From contig CAVSJJ010000003.1 in NCBI GenBank assembly GCA_963728395.1, forward strand, positions 868,001 through 932,000: 64,000 bases of DNA, written 5' to 3'. The position numbers and the translations under genes are program-made. A model generated the notes under the pieces. That model saw only the letters and a list, made by a program, of their open reading frames with translations, had not been told where the DNA came from and ran no database searches. Below are positions 42,102 to 51,688 of this stretch, in pieces. The first letter of the stretch is position 1, and every line of letters starts with the position of its first letter. The stretch comes from CAVSJJ01 sp963728395 (lineage in GTDB: Bacteria; Actinomycetota; Actinomycetes; Actinomycetales; Dermatophilaceae).

Positions 42102-42856
42102 CCCTCGGCCGACCAGCCGTCGACGATCCCGAGGATGTCCAGGAGCTCGTGGGCGTGGGCGTCGGGCACGGCGGTCACCTCCACCCGCTGGGCCTCGGGG
42201 ATGTCCGAGTGCGGGATCCAGATCGCCCGCATGCCGACCTGGTGCGGGCCGTGGACGTCCTCGAAGACCCGGTCGCCGACATACACCGCCGTCGTCGGCT
42301 CGACCCCGACGGCTCGGCACGCGGCCCGGAAGGCCTCCGGGTGCGGCTTCACGTGGTCGATCTCGGAGGAGTAGACGTCGGCGTCGAGCAGGTGGAGCAC
42401 GCCGTCCCGCTCGAAGATCTCGCGATGGTAGTCCCGGGTCCAGATCGTGTTGGACAGCACGCCGACCCTGATGCCCCGCTCGCGCAGCCCCTCCCAGAGC
42501 GGGCGCACCTGCGGGTCGGTCCACGTGTGCGGCTCCCAGAACCGGCGGTATGCCGCGAGCGCCAGCAGGTGCCGGTCGTGCTCCGGGTCGACCCCGGCGG
42601 CGGAGAGGATGTCGGCGATGGCGGCGCTCGAGTGGTCCTCGCGCCCGCGGTGCCAGGCGGCCTCCTCGGCGCGCATGAGCCGGTCGGCGAGGTCGTGGGC
42701 CGCGGCGAGGTCGACCTCGGGCACCTCGGGCGAGTCGACCGGCACACCGTGGATCTCCCGGGCATAGACCCGCCACTGCTCGGGCAGGTCGACCTCGTGC
42801 CAGGGCGTGAGGGTGCCGCCCCAGTCGAAGACGACGGCGTGGATCGGCCGGCTCAC
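42098..42856 (-). CDS. HAD-superfamily hydrolase
   Basis: 252 residues. Motif I FDWGGTLT (Asp nucleophile; the second Asp of DxD is replaced by Gly, DWGGT, as in several subfamily IA enzymes), motif II VLSNTIW, motif III lysine in HVKPHPEAF, and motif IV YVGDRVFEDVHGPHQ. A helical cap lies between I and II. A phosphatase for a small metabolite is likely; the substrate is unknown. ATGA overlap with proS upstream and GTGA overlap with the TSUP gene downstream suggest one transcript. Confidence 0.88.
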   Translation of the reverse strand: MSRPIHAVVFDWGGTLTPWHEVDLPEQWRVYAREIHGVPVDSPEVPEVDLAAAHDLADRLMRAEEAAWHRGREDHSSAAIADILSAAGVDPEHDRHLLALAAYRRFWEPHTWTDPQVRPLWEGLRERGIRVGVLSNTIWTRDYHREIFERDGVLHLLDADVYSSEIDHVKPHPEAFRAACRAVGVEPTTAVYVGDRVFEDVHGPHQVGMRAIWIPHSDIPEAQRVEVTAVPDAHAHELLDILGIVDGWSAEG

Positions 42857-44634
42857 GCAGGCCCGCCCGCCGACCGCGACACCTCGGCGACGACGGCGTC
42901 CACCACGTCGGCGACCGGGACCTCCCGACGCACCCCCGAGCGGCGGTCCTTCAGCTCGACGACCCCGTCGGTGAGGCCGCGGCCGACGACGAGGATCGTC
43001 GGGACCCCGATCAGCTCGGAGTCCTTGAACTTCACCCCTGGGCTCACCTGCTTGCGGTCGTCGAACAGGACGGCAACGCCGCGGGCCTCGAGCTCACGGG
43101 TGAGCACCTCGGCGGCGTCGAAGACCGCGGCGTCCTTGCCCGTGGCGACGAGGTGGACGTCGGCGGGCGAGAGTGCCCGGGGCCAGATGAGGCCGAGGTC
43201 GTCGTGGTTGCCCTCGGCGACACAGGCGACGGCCCGGGAGACGCCGACCCCGTAGGAGCCCATGATGACCGTCTGGAGGCGCCCGGAGCTGTCGAGGACC
43301 CTGAGGTCGAGCGCCTCGGCGTACTTCGTGCCGAGCTGGAAGATGTGGCCCATCTCGATGCCGCGGGCCGACTCCAGGGCGTGGCCGCAGCTCGGGCACG
43401 CGTCGCCGTCGCGGACCACGGCCGCCTCGATCGTCCCGTCGGCGGTGAAGTCCCGCCCAGCGACAAGCCCGATGACGTGCCGGCCGGTCGTGTCGGCGCC
43501 GGTCACCCACGAGGTCCCGGTGGCGACCCGCGGGTCGACGAGGTAGCGCACGCCGCTGGCGTTCTCGGCGCCGAGGACGCCCGGGCCGATGTACCCCTTG
43601 GCCAAGCTCGGGTTGGCCTCGAAGTCCGCGTCGTCGAACGCCTCGACGGTGGCGGGCTCCACCTGCGCCCCGAGCCGCTTCTCGTCCACCTCCCGGTCCC
43701 CCGGCACGCCGATGGCGAGCGGTTCACGCCGGCCGTCCGGGTGGACGAGGACGACGAGGACGTTCTTGAGGGTGTCGCCGGCGACCCAGGGCCGGTCCTC
43801 GCGGGGGAAGGCCGCGTTGAGGTGGTCGACGAGCGTCTCGATCGTCGGGGTGTCGGGCGTGTCCTCGACGTGCGCGGCGGGCAGCCCGTCGGTCGGCAGC
43901 ACATCCGGAACCGGGACGCGCACGGCCTCGACGTTCGCGGCATACCCGCAGTTCGTGCAGCGGACGTAGGTGTCCTCACCGTTCTCGGCCGTGGCAAGGA
44001 ACTCCTCGGAGGTGCTGCCGCCCATCGCGCCGGCCATCGCCTGGACGATGACGTAGTGGAAGCCGAGCCGGTCGAAGATCCGGATGTAGGCGTCGCGGTG
44101 CAGCTGGTAGGACTTCTCCAGCCCGGCCTCGTCGATGTCGAAGGAGTAGCTGTCCTTCATCACGAACTCGCGACCGCGCAGCAGGCCGGCCCGCGGCCGC
44201 GCCTCGTCTCGGTACTTCGTCTGGATCTGGTAGATCGACAGCGGCAGGTCCTTGTAGGAGCTGAAGAGGTCCTTGACGGCGAGGGTGAACATCTCCTCGT
44301 GCGTCGGGCCGAGCAGGTAGTCGGCGCCCTTGCGGTCCTTGAGGCGGAAGACGTTGTCGCCGTACTCCTCCCACCGGCCGGTCGCGTCGTAGGGCTCGCG
44401 CGGCAGCAGCGCGGGGAAGAGCAGCTCCTGTGCCCCGATCGCATCCATCTCCTCACGGACGATCCGCTCCACGTTGCGCAGGACCTTCAGGCCGAGCGGC
44501 AGCCACGTGTAGATGCCCGGGGAGACCCGGCGGATGTAGCCGGCCCGAACGAGGAGCTGGTGGCTCGGGACCTCGGCGTCGGCAGGGTTCTCGCGAAGGG
44601 TCCGCAGGAACAGGGACGACATGCGCATGGCCAC
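42853..44634 (-). CDS. proS: Prolyl-tRNA synthetase (bacterial type)
   Basis: 593 residues. Class II synthetase: motif 1 around SHQLLVRAGYIRRVSPGIYTWLPLG, motif 2 FRDEARPRAGLLRGREFVMKDSYSF-like (KYRDEARPRAGLLRGRE), an editing (INS) domain in the middle (HVEDTPDTPTIETLV), motif 3 GSYGVGVSR, and a C-terminal anticodon domain (VLFDDRKQVSPGVKFKDSELIG). GTG start at 44634 is favoured by AGGAG 7 nt upstream; ATG codons at 44628 and 44622 are the alternatives. The long INS-containing type fits bacteria. Confidence 0.97.
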   Translation of the reverse strand: MAMRMSSLFLRTLRENPADAEVPSHQLLVRAGYIRRVSPGIYTWLPLGLKVLRNVERIVREEMDAIGAQELLFPALLPREPYDATGRWEEYGDNVFRLKDRKGADYLLGPTHEEMFTLAVKDLFSSYKDLPLSIYQIQTKYRDEARPRAGLLRGREFVMKDSYSFDIDEAGLEKSYQLHRDAYIRIFDRLGFHYVIVQAMAGAMGGSTSEEFLATAENGEDTYVRCTNCGYAANVEAVRVPVPDVLPTDGLPAAHVEDTPDTPTIETLVDHLNAAFPREDRPWVAGDTLKNVLVVLVHPDGRREPLAIGVPGDREVDEKRLGAQVEPATVEAFDDADFEANPSLAKGYIGPGVLGAENASGVRYLVDPRVATGTSWVTGADTTGRHVIGLVAGRDFTADGTIEAAVVRDGDACPSCGHALESARGIEMGHIFQLGTKYAEALDLRVLDSSGRLQTVIMGSYGVGVSRAVACVAEGNHDDLGLIWPRALSPADVHLVATGKDAAVFDAAEVLTRELEARGVAVLFDDRKQVSPGVKFKDSELIGVPTILVVGRGLTDGVVELKDRRSGVRREVPVADVVDAVVAEVSRSAGGPA

Positions 44635-44712
44635 GGGGGTACTCCTGGGGTTGGCGTGGGGCCCGAGCGGGCCCGCACAGGATATCGGGGCGGACGGACC
44701 GCTGCCGGATGC

Positions 44713-44732
44713 CGCGGGCGCCGGCGCCCGCG
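44713..44732. terminator. Hairpin terminator after the GNAT gene
   Basis: CGCGGGCGCC/GGCGCCCGCG is a 20-nt perfect palindrome, 14 nt past the stop of the minus-strand acetyltransferase gene and about 80 nt upstream of proS. No U-tract. Confidence 0.55.
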
Positions 44733-44745
44733 CGGGGCCCTGCGG

Positions 44746-45279
44746 TCAGCCGCGGGTGTAGAAGAGCAGGTCCTCCCCCCGATGCCGCCGGCGGCCGCGG
44801 TGGATGAAACCGAGCTTGTCGAGGACCCGCCGGCTGGCGTGGTTCTCGTCGATGGCGTAGGCGTCGAGTCGGGCGGATACGCGCGGCTCGGGATGGTCGT
44901 CGTGCCACGTGACGAGCGCAAGCCCGACCTCGGTCGCGATGCCTCGCCCCCACGTGTCCCGACGGTAGGCATAGCCGAGCTCGCGGTGTGCGCCGTCCGC
45001 CCCGAGCTCGTATCCGGCCCGCCCGATCATCGCGCCGTCCTCGTCCTCGACCCGCCATCGGGTCCAGCCCCGTTCGTCCTGGTCGGTGAGGTAGCGCGCG
45101 AGCCGGGTCCACGTCTCCTCGGGGGTCTCGGCCCGACGGAGCAGGTGGCGGACGACCTCGGGGTCGCTCTGCAGCGCGCGCAGGTCCCCCAGGTCCTCCT
45201 CGAGCCAGGTCGTGACCCGGGCCCGAGGCGTGGCGAGCACGACCCGGCGCTCGGTCTGCGGGACGCTGGCGGCGCTCAC
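44746..45279 (-). CDS. GNAT acetyltransferase (RimJ/RimL-like)
   Basis: 177 residues from a GTG at 45279, which overlaps the preceding gene stop (GTGA). Acetyl-CoA-binding core GYAYRRDTWGRGIATEVGLALV and the strand-helix AYAIDENHASRRVLDKLGFIHRG follow the RimJ/RimL pattern; PRARVTTWLEEDLGDLRAL starts the domain. These enzymes acetylate protein N-termini or small amines; the substrate is unknown. Confidence 0.85.
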   Translation of the reverse strand: MSAASVPQTERRVVLATPRARVTTWLEEDLGDLRALQSDPEVVRHLLRRAETPEETWTRLARYLTDQDERGWTRWRVEDEDGAMIGRAGYELGADGAHRELGYAYRRDTWGRGIATEVGLALVTWHDDHPEPRVSARLDAYAIDENHASRRVLDKLGFIHRGRRRHRGEDLLFYTRG

Positions 45280-45848
45280 GAGCGACGCTTGTGGTCCCAG
45301 CGGCGGAAGCCGGCGGACATTGCGCTGTCCTCGTCGCGGAACCACACCCCGGCCCTGGTCCGGCCGTAGTACGGACTGTCCGTGGGGTGGAAGAGCATCG
45401 AGTTGGCGTTGCCCTTGATGGTGAATCCCTCCGGCGCCGAGCCGTCCGCGAGCGGGGCCGCCGAGCCGTCACCGTAGGGGGCGGGGGTCGTCCCGCCGCC
45501 CGCGGGCGTGGCCGCGGGCTCCTCGTCCGCTCCGGCACCGTCGGCCGGGTGCTCACTCGACGGTTCCCCCGAGGGGGGCACCGGAGCGGTGGCGGCGAGC
45601 CCGAGCGCGGCGGCGGGCGGAGCAGTCCGGGTCGGTGCCGCGGTCTCGGCCGGGCTCACCGCAGCGAGCGCGGACGGCGCGGGTGTGGCCCACGGGTCAC
45701 CGGAGATCGCCTGCTGCCCCCGCCGTCGGGTGAGGAGCACCCACCCGATGGCCGCCCCGAGAACGGCGAGGAAGGCGGTGACGACCCACCCTCGTGCGCC
45801 GAGCCGATGGTTGCCTGCGTCGTTGTCCCGGGACCTGCAGTGCGCCAT
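45276..45848 (-). CDS. Membrane-anchored protein with a C-terminal sunset domain
   Basis: 190 residues. One helix near the start (WVVTAFLAVLGAAIGWVLL), a long Ala/Pro/Thr-rich linker, and a C-terminal domain FTIKGNANSMLFHPTDSPYY with later VWFRDEDSAMSAGFRRW. This matches the 'sunset' domain pattern (IKGN..SMiYH..gSpYY..T...vWF.se..A..aGFR.W), seen in actinobacterial membrane proteins and of unknown role. ATG 45848 (MAHCRSRDND) or an in-frame ATG at 45866. Operonic with the GNAT gene (4-nt overlap) and divergent from the next gene. Confidence 0.75.
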   Translation of the reverse strand: MAHCRSRDNDAGNHRLGARGWVVTAFLAVLGAAIGWVLLTRRRGQQAISGDPWATPAPSALAAVSPAETAAPTRTAPPAAALGLAATAPVPPSGEPSSEHPADGAGADEEPAATPAGGGTTPAPYGDGSAAPLADGSAPEGFTIKGNANSMLFHPTDSPYYGRTRAGVWFRDEDSAMSAGFRRWDHKRRS

Positions 45849-45918
45849 GCCAGCATCATGGCGCATCGCCGCGCGATCGGCTGCCGCACCCCGCCAACGC
45901 TTGGTACGTTCGGCCTCG

Positions 45919-46404
45919 ATGAGCGAGCCGCGTTGGGACGACGTGAGCCGGAGCACCGCCGCGGCGGTGGCGATGGTCCTGGCCTGCGGCGGGCTGCTCG
46001 TGCTCGGGCTGCTCGCGCTCGCCCCGGCCGGCAGCACCCCGGCCGCCGCAACGGGCACGCCGGCCACCGGCGCCCGGGTGTGTCCGATGGCCGATCCGGT
46101 CACCGGTGTCACAGTCACGGTCCGCCCGGGCGCCACAACGGTCCGGTGGGACGGCCCGGCAGACGGCGCGAAGCACACCTACCGGATCCTGCGCCGGACC
46201 GACCCGCAGGGCGCGTGGTCGGAGCTGACGACGGTGACCCTCGCACCGACGCCGCGGGGCGTCGCGGTCGACGCCGATCCCCCGACGTCCGGGAAGCGGG
46301 AGTATGCCGTCGTCGACCTCCTCCTGTGCGGTGCGACCCCGGTGTGCGGTCTGGGGGCCGACGGCACCTCCTGCGCATCGGCCCTCGCGGTGCCGACGCC
46401 CTGA
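45919..46404 (+). CDS. Secreted or anchored protein with a fibronectin-III-like domain
   Basis: 161 residues; no named family recognised. An N-terminal helix VAMVLACGGLLVLGLLALAP acts as anchor or signal. The outer part has an FnIII-like strand pattern (VTVTVRPGATTVRWDGPADGA, HTYRILRRTD, WSELTTVTLA, REYAVVDLL) and four cysteines (VCPMADP, LLLCGATPVCG, TSC) that could form two disulfides. TACGTT at 45905-45910 could be a -10 for an almost leaderless message. Divergent from the sunset-domain gene with 70 nt between. Confidence 0.65.
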   Translation: MSEPRWDDVSRSTAAAVAMVLACGGLLVLGLLALAPAGSTPAAATGTPATGARVCPMADPVTGVTVTVRPGATTVRWDGPADGAKHTYRILRRTDPQGAWSELTTVTLAPTPRGVAVDADPPTSGKREYAVVDLLLCGATPVCGLGADGTSCASALAVPTP

Positions 46405-46428
46405 GCGGACCCGCAACCCGGGACGGGG

Positions 46429-47289
46429 TCAGCGCTGCTCGTAGCGGGCGCGGGTGCCCTTGGACCGGAACCCCAGCCGCTCGTACAGCGAGCGCGCGGG
46501 GTTGTCCGTGCTGACGCAGAGCCAGGCGTCGTGCTCGTCGGTCCGCCGGAAGACGGTGAGCGACCGGACGACGAGGTGGGCACCCAACCGCTGGCCGCGC
46601 CACCGCGGGACCGCGCCCACCGCCTCGATCCAGTTGTCGACGAGGAGGACGAAACCGGCCGGATCCTCGCCGGGGCCGAGCGCCACCCGGGAGTCACCGG
46701 AGCGGAAGCCCTCCTCGGACCGGATGTCCTCGAGCCACTCCTCGTAGCCCGGGTCGGCGAAGCCCGGTCGCTCGGCGAAGGCGTGCCGGTATGCCTCGTA
46801 GAACATCGGCGCGGTCTCGTCGCCGAAGGCGAGGGTCCGGACCCCGTCGGGGCGCGGGATCGTCGGGATGTGTCGGAGCTTGTGCCGCATCACCGTCTCG
46901 GCGAACGTCCGGCGCAGCCCGCTCCGGGCGAACAGCTCCTCGGCCTCGAGCGACATCGACTCGGCGACGACGCGCAGCGACTGCCCGTCGGCATGCTCCC
47001 GGGCCCACTCGACGAGCGCCTCCCCGTGTCCTTGTCGCCGGGTCGAGGGGTGAACGAGGCCACTCGCGATCCGGCGGCCGACGGCGTCCCAGGACAGCGC
47101 GGCGACGGCGACGAGCTCGCCGGTGTCGTCGCGGCCGCCGATCGAGACGTCGGTGACGAACAGCCGCCGCAGCATCGGCTCGCCGGCGAGCTGGGGCAGG
47201 CCACCGTCATGACGCAGACAGGCGCGAGCGAGGGAGGCGAGCTGCGGGAGGTCGGCCTCGGAGACCGTCCCCCACTCCAGGGCGGACAC
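46429..47289 (-). CDS. Tandem-GNAT acetyltransferase
   Basis: 286 residues, two GNAT halves. The first has GLVHPSTRRQGHGEALVEWA (acetyl-CoA loop) and ELFARSGLRRTFAE. The second has AVGAVPRWRGQRLGAHLVVRS and STDNPARSLYERLGFRSKG. The layout resembles mycothiol synthase MshD, but its specific start and substrate residues are not recognisable, so I leave the product open. A short convergent gap of 24 nt separates it from the FnIII-like gene. Confidence 0.82.
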   Translation of the reverse strand: MSALEWGTVSEADLPQLASLARACLRHDGGLPQLAGEPMLRRLFVTDVSIGGRDDTGELVAVAALSWDAVGRRIASGLVHPSTRRQGHGEALVEWAREHADGQSLRVVAESMSLEAEELFARSGLRRTFAETVMRHKLRHIPTIPRPDGVRTLAFGDETAPMFYEAYRHAFAERPGFADPGYEEWLEDIRSEEGFRSGDSRVALGPGEDPAGFVLLVDNWIEAVGAVPRWRGQRLGAHLVVRSLTVFRRTDEHDAWLCVSTDNPARSLYERLGFRSKGTRARYEQR

Positions 47290-47298
47290 GGTGTCGCC

Positions 47299-47706
47299 TC
47301 AGCCCCGCCCGGCCCGCAGCGCGGTCCGGATCATCGGCCACTGGAGGGGGAGCCTCGCGACGGTGCCGGCCAGGATCGCCCGCGACATCGGGTCGCCACG
47401 CCGGTGGGACCGGCGCGCGAAGTCAGCCGTCATCTGGACGTTCGCCGGGAAGACCGCGATGAGAAGGGCCGCGCTGGCCAGCCCGGCGACCCGGCGGGTG
47501 GGCCGGGCGAGCAGCCCGAGGCCACACAGGACCTCGGCGAGACCGGACACGTAGACGATCTGCCGCTTGTACGGCAGCAGGTGCGGGACGATCGGCTCGA
47601 AGACCTGTGGCCGCACGAGGTGCGTCGTCCCGGACGCGAGGAGGAGTCCGGCGAGGGCACCGACGTCTGCACCGAGGGCCGGCTCGGCGGGGGGCATGTC
47701 CGGCAT
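47299..47706 (-). CDS. DoxX-like membrane protein
   Basis: 135 residues, about four helices: VGALAGLLLASGTTHLV, QIVYVSGLAEVLCGLGLLA, VAGLASAALLIAVFPANVQM and a weak last one. The pattern GTTHLVRP...P..LP...VYVSGLAEVLCGLGLL...R..A.........FPANVQM is typical of the DoxX/DUF4267-like family of small quinone-linked or stress membrane proteins. Precise role unknown. Start close to GGCATACC (47702). Confidence 0.8.
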   Translation of the reverse strand: MPDMPPAEPALGADVGALAGLLLASGTTHLVRPQVFEPIVPHLLPYKRQIVYVSGLAEVLCGLGLLARPTRRVAGLASAALLIAVFPANVQMTADFARRSHRRGDPMSRAILAGTVARLPLQWPMIRTALRAGRG

Positions 47707-47742
47707 ACCTCATCCAAGCACGGAACGCGGCCTCCCGGAGCC

Positions 47743-47760
47743 CTCGCGCACGGGCGCGAG
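47743..47760. terminator. Hairpin downstream of the DUF4081 GNAT gene
   Basis: CTCGCGC-ACGG-GCGCGAG, 7-bp stem, 32 nt after the stop of the minus-strand GNAT gene at 47792, with outer GCC/GGC extension possible. No U-tract. Confidence 0.45.
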
Positions 47761-47791
47761 CGGGCTCACACGGCGGCGGGGGCGAGCAGGC

Positions 47792-48637
47792 TCAGAGCAG
47801 CACGGTGGCGAACTCCCCCACCGTCGCGAAGCCCAGCCGCTCGTAGGCCGCACGGGCGGCCGCGTTGTAGTCGTTGACGTAGAGCGTCACGGTCGGAGCG
47901 GGCCCCGCCATGACCTGCTCGATCACCGAGGCCAACATGCGCACGGACAGACCCTGGCCGCGCAGCCGTGGGGCGAGCCACACCCCCTGGAGCTGGGCGC
48001 AGCCGAGGGCGAGGCTGCCGATGTCGGTCTTGAAGATGACCTCGCCGTCCTCGACGACGACGTAGGTGTGGCCGCGGTGGATGAGCGAGGCGAGGGAGGC
48101 CTTGTAGCCGCGGGCGCTCCCGGAGAAGGGCGGGTAGCCGATCTCCGCGGTGAACATGTGGGTGGCGGCGGGGAGGACGAGGTCGACCTCGTCGAGGCGA
48201 GCCGGTCGCACCCGCGGGTCGAGCTCGATGCCGCGACGCGAGGGAGGCTCGGTGAGGACCATGAGCGGCTGGCGCTGGCGCACGGCCCGGGCCGGGCCCC
48301 ACGCGGGGCCGAGCTCGTGCCACAGCGCGAGCACCTCCTCACGCGGACCGAGGAGCGAGGCCGACCGGCCTCGCCAGCGGCGCATCCGCTCGGCGAACGC
48401 GCCCCGGCTCTCCGGGGTCGTCGCGACCGGCACGACGTTGGCGCTCGCCCAACACACCGACTCCAGGCGTCCCTCGACCCGGTAGCCGAGGATCGTGCCG
48501 AACGCCCCCGTCCGCTGGCCCTCGAGGACCCGCGCGGCGACGAAGACGTTGCGCGGGAGGTCCTCGCTGCACAGCTGAAGCACCTCGTCCCCGTCGACGG
48601 GGGCGAGGCTGCGGACCGGGCTCTTCGTGCGCAGCAC
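47792..48637 (-). CDS. DUF4081-GNAT acetyltransferase next to ispG
   Basis: 281 residues. An N-terminal DUF4081 domain (LCSEDLPRNVFVAARVLE, SVCWASANVVPV, LGPREEVLALWHELGPAWGPAR) is followed by a GNAT domain with GVWLAPRLRGQGLSVRMLASV and YVNDYNAAARAAYERLGFATVGEF. This combination directly after ispG is a stable actinobacterial arrangement. The acceptor is not known. Start ATG 48637, 65 nt after the ispG stop. Confidence 0.88.
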   Translation of the reverse strand: MLRTKSPVRSLAPVDGDEVLQLCSEDLPRNVFVAARVLEGQRTGAFGTILGYRVEGRLESVCWASANVVPVATTPESRGAFAERMRRWRGRSASLLGPREEVLALWHELGPAWGPARAVRQRQPLMVLTEPPSRRGIELDPRVRPARLDEVDLVLPAATHMFTAEIGYPPFSGSARGYKASLASLIHRGHTYVVVEDGEVIFKTDIGSLALGCAQLQGVWLAPRLRGQGLSVRMLASVIEQVMAGPAPTVTLYVNDYNAAARAAYERLGFATVGEFATVLL

Positions 48638-48702
48638 GCATCAAGCCTAGGGGCTCAACCCGTCCACCCGAGCACGCCGAGCGCGTTTCGTCTCGCCGGC
48701 GG

Positions 48703-49863
<1,161 letters not shown>

Positions 49864-49947
49864 GAGCAAGAGCCTACGTCGCGCACCTCGACGGGACCCG
49901 ACCGTGCCCTGGACGGGAGCCGAACGCCGCAACCGGCCCGGGCGGCC

Positions 49948-51315
49948 TCAGCCGCCGAGGTTGATCGGGTTGACGATGTCGGCGTAGGTCAGCAGAAGGG
50001 TCATCGCGACGAGGACGATCGACATGGCGTAGGTCAGCGGCATGGCCTTGGCGACGTCGACGAACCCGGGCGAGGGCTTCCCGCGCATCCGGGCCCAGGC
50101 CCGCTTCGTGCCCTCCCAGACCGCCCCGGCGGCCTGCCCTCCGTCGAACGGCAACAGCGGGACGAGGTTGAAGACGAACAGCATCATGTTGAGGGTCGCG
50201 AGGAGGTAGACGAGGAAGAAGAACGCGTCTCCAGGGGTCTTCCCGACGAGGGTGGCGAGCTGGCCGCTGGCGGCCTCGCCGGCGACCCGGCCGGCGCCGA
50301 CGACGGACATCGGGCTGTCGACCGAACGCTGCTGGCCACCGAAGGCCGCCTGGTAGACGGCGACCATCTTCTGCGGGATCCGCACGACGGCACCGGCGGT
50401 GCGGTAGAGGCTGTCGCCGACGATCCCGGGCACGGCCGTGACCGGCTGGCGCACGTAGCCGAGCTTGGCCGTGGAGGACACCCCGAGGAAGCCCGCCACG
50501 ACCGTCTTCTGCTTGCCGTCCGGACCGACGACGGGGTTCCCCTGGTTGTCGTAGGCCGGGAGGGTGTTGCGGATCGGGGTGGCGGTGAGCGTGAGCTGTC
50601 GCCCGGACCGGTCGACGACGATCGTCGTCGGCTCACCGACTCGGGGCCGGATGAGGTCACCGACCGACACCGACGAGGTGACCGCGGTGCCGTCGATGCT
50701 GACGATCTCGTCGCCCGGCTTGAGACCGGCGAGGTAGGCGGGGGTCTTGGGGTCGCTCGGCGTGCACGCCGTCTTCGTGGCCGCCTGGTCGGCGGGGACG
50801 ACGCATTCGGCGACCGTCGCGACGACCGCGCCGGGAACCTGCGAGCGGATGCCGTGCGCCGTCACCGAGATGCCGATGAGCACCGTCGCAATGACCAGGT
50901 TCGTCACGATGCCACCGGTCATGATGACGAGCTTCTTGCGGACCGGGAGCTTGTAGAAGACGCGGTTATCGTCGCCGGGGAGCATCTCCTCCGAGGCGGC
51001 CTTGCGGGCCTCCTCGGCGAGCTGGGAGAACCGGCCCGTCGTCGTCGCCCGCACCGTCGTCGGGTCCTCGCCCTCGCGAGGAGGGAACATCCCGATCATC
51101 CGCACGTAGCCCCCGACCGGGAAGGCCTTGAGGCCGTACTCGGTGTCGCCGCGCTTGCGCGACCAGATCGTCGGGCCGAACCCGATCATGTATTGGGGCA
51201 CGCGCACGCCGAACCGCTTCGCCGGGATGAGGTGGCCGAGCTCGTGCAGGGCGATCGACGCCCCGAGGCCGAGGACGAACACCACCACCCCGGCGACGTA
51301 GGTCAGCACGGACAT
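49948..51315 (-). CDS. rseP: Site-2 intramembrane metalloprotease (RseP/Rip1-like)
   Basis: 455 residues, AGGAG 7 nt before the ATG. The zinc site HELGH is at residues 24-28 in TM1. The second active-site Asp motif is LLPFDGG (family LDG), near the C-terminal helices. A PDZ domain lies between (PAYLAGLKPGDEIVSIDGTAV), interrupted by a 15-residue cysteine-containing insert (ECVVPADQAATKTAC). It cleaves anti-sigma factors or other single-pass proteins inside the membrane; Rip1 in mycobacteria controls envelope stress. It lies between dxr and ispG. Confidence 0.94.
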   Translation of the reverse strand: MSVLTYVAGVVVFVLGLGASIALHELGHLIPAKRFGVRVPQYMIGFGPTIWSRKRGDTEYGLKAFPVGGYVRMIGMFPPREGEDPTTVRATTTGRFSQLAEEARKAASEEMLPGDDNRVFYKLPVRKKLVIMTGGIVTNLVIATVLIGISVTAHGIRSQVPGAVVATVAECVVPADQAATKTACTPSDPKTPAYLAGLKPGDEIVSIDGTAVTSSVSVGDLIRPRVGEPTTIVVDRSGRQLTLTATPIRNTLPAYDNQGNPVVGPDGKQKTVVAGFLGVSSTAKLGYVRQPVTAVPGIVGDSLYRTAGAVVRIPQKMVAVYQAAFGGQQRSVDSPMSVVGAGRVAGEAASGQLATLVGKTPGDAFFFLVYLLATLNMMLFVFNLVPLLPFDGGQAAGAVWEGTKRAWARMRGKPSPGFVDVAKAMPLTYAMSIVLVAMTLLLTYADIVNPINLGG

Positions 51316-51688
51316 CGGCGATCTCCTGGGGTCGGTCTCCGGGCACGGTCCGGGCCCGGTGCACGCCGAGGGCCGGCGCGCCACTCCCCTCAACGCTCGA
51401 GGAGGCGGAATCCCTCCCATTGTGCAGGGTCTCGCAGGGCGGTGCCGTACGGCCGAGCCCTCCTCGTCCGATCGGCCGGTCCTGCTCCGGCCACACGGAT
51501 GGATTACCGCCTCGGGGTCGGCAGCCGGGCGGCCGGGCGGCCATGCTCGACCTACGAGTGGCAGCCATGCAGCACCCGCGTGCCAGGGCCACGGCCATCG
51601 CCCGGGAGCGTGGCGGTGCGCGTTCGCCGGCTCCATCCGGGAGATCACGATGACCGTTCGCATCCGGTTCGAACAGAGGTGACACACC
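51316..51688. other. 373-nt divergent intergenic region rseP / response regulator
   Basis: No gene could be supported here. The left end has the rseP ribosome binding site. The right end has GAGGTGA before the regulator GTG, and the dyad-like word TTCGCATCCGGTTCGAA at 51656-51672 within 20 nt of the start, a possible operator. Plus-strand reading frames through the middle are short and lack coding character. A stronger promoter pair is not evident. Confidence 0.5.

Noticed and set aside
41118..42374. Frame giving repeated SEERVALATRNPDTR segments
   Set aside because: The repeated peptide is produced by the structured DNA repeat R3 and the rest is antisense to the TSUP gene.
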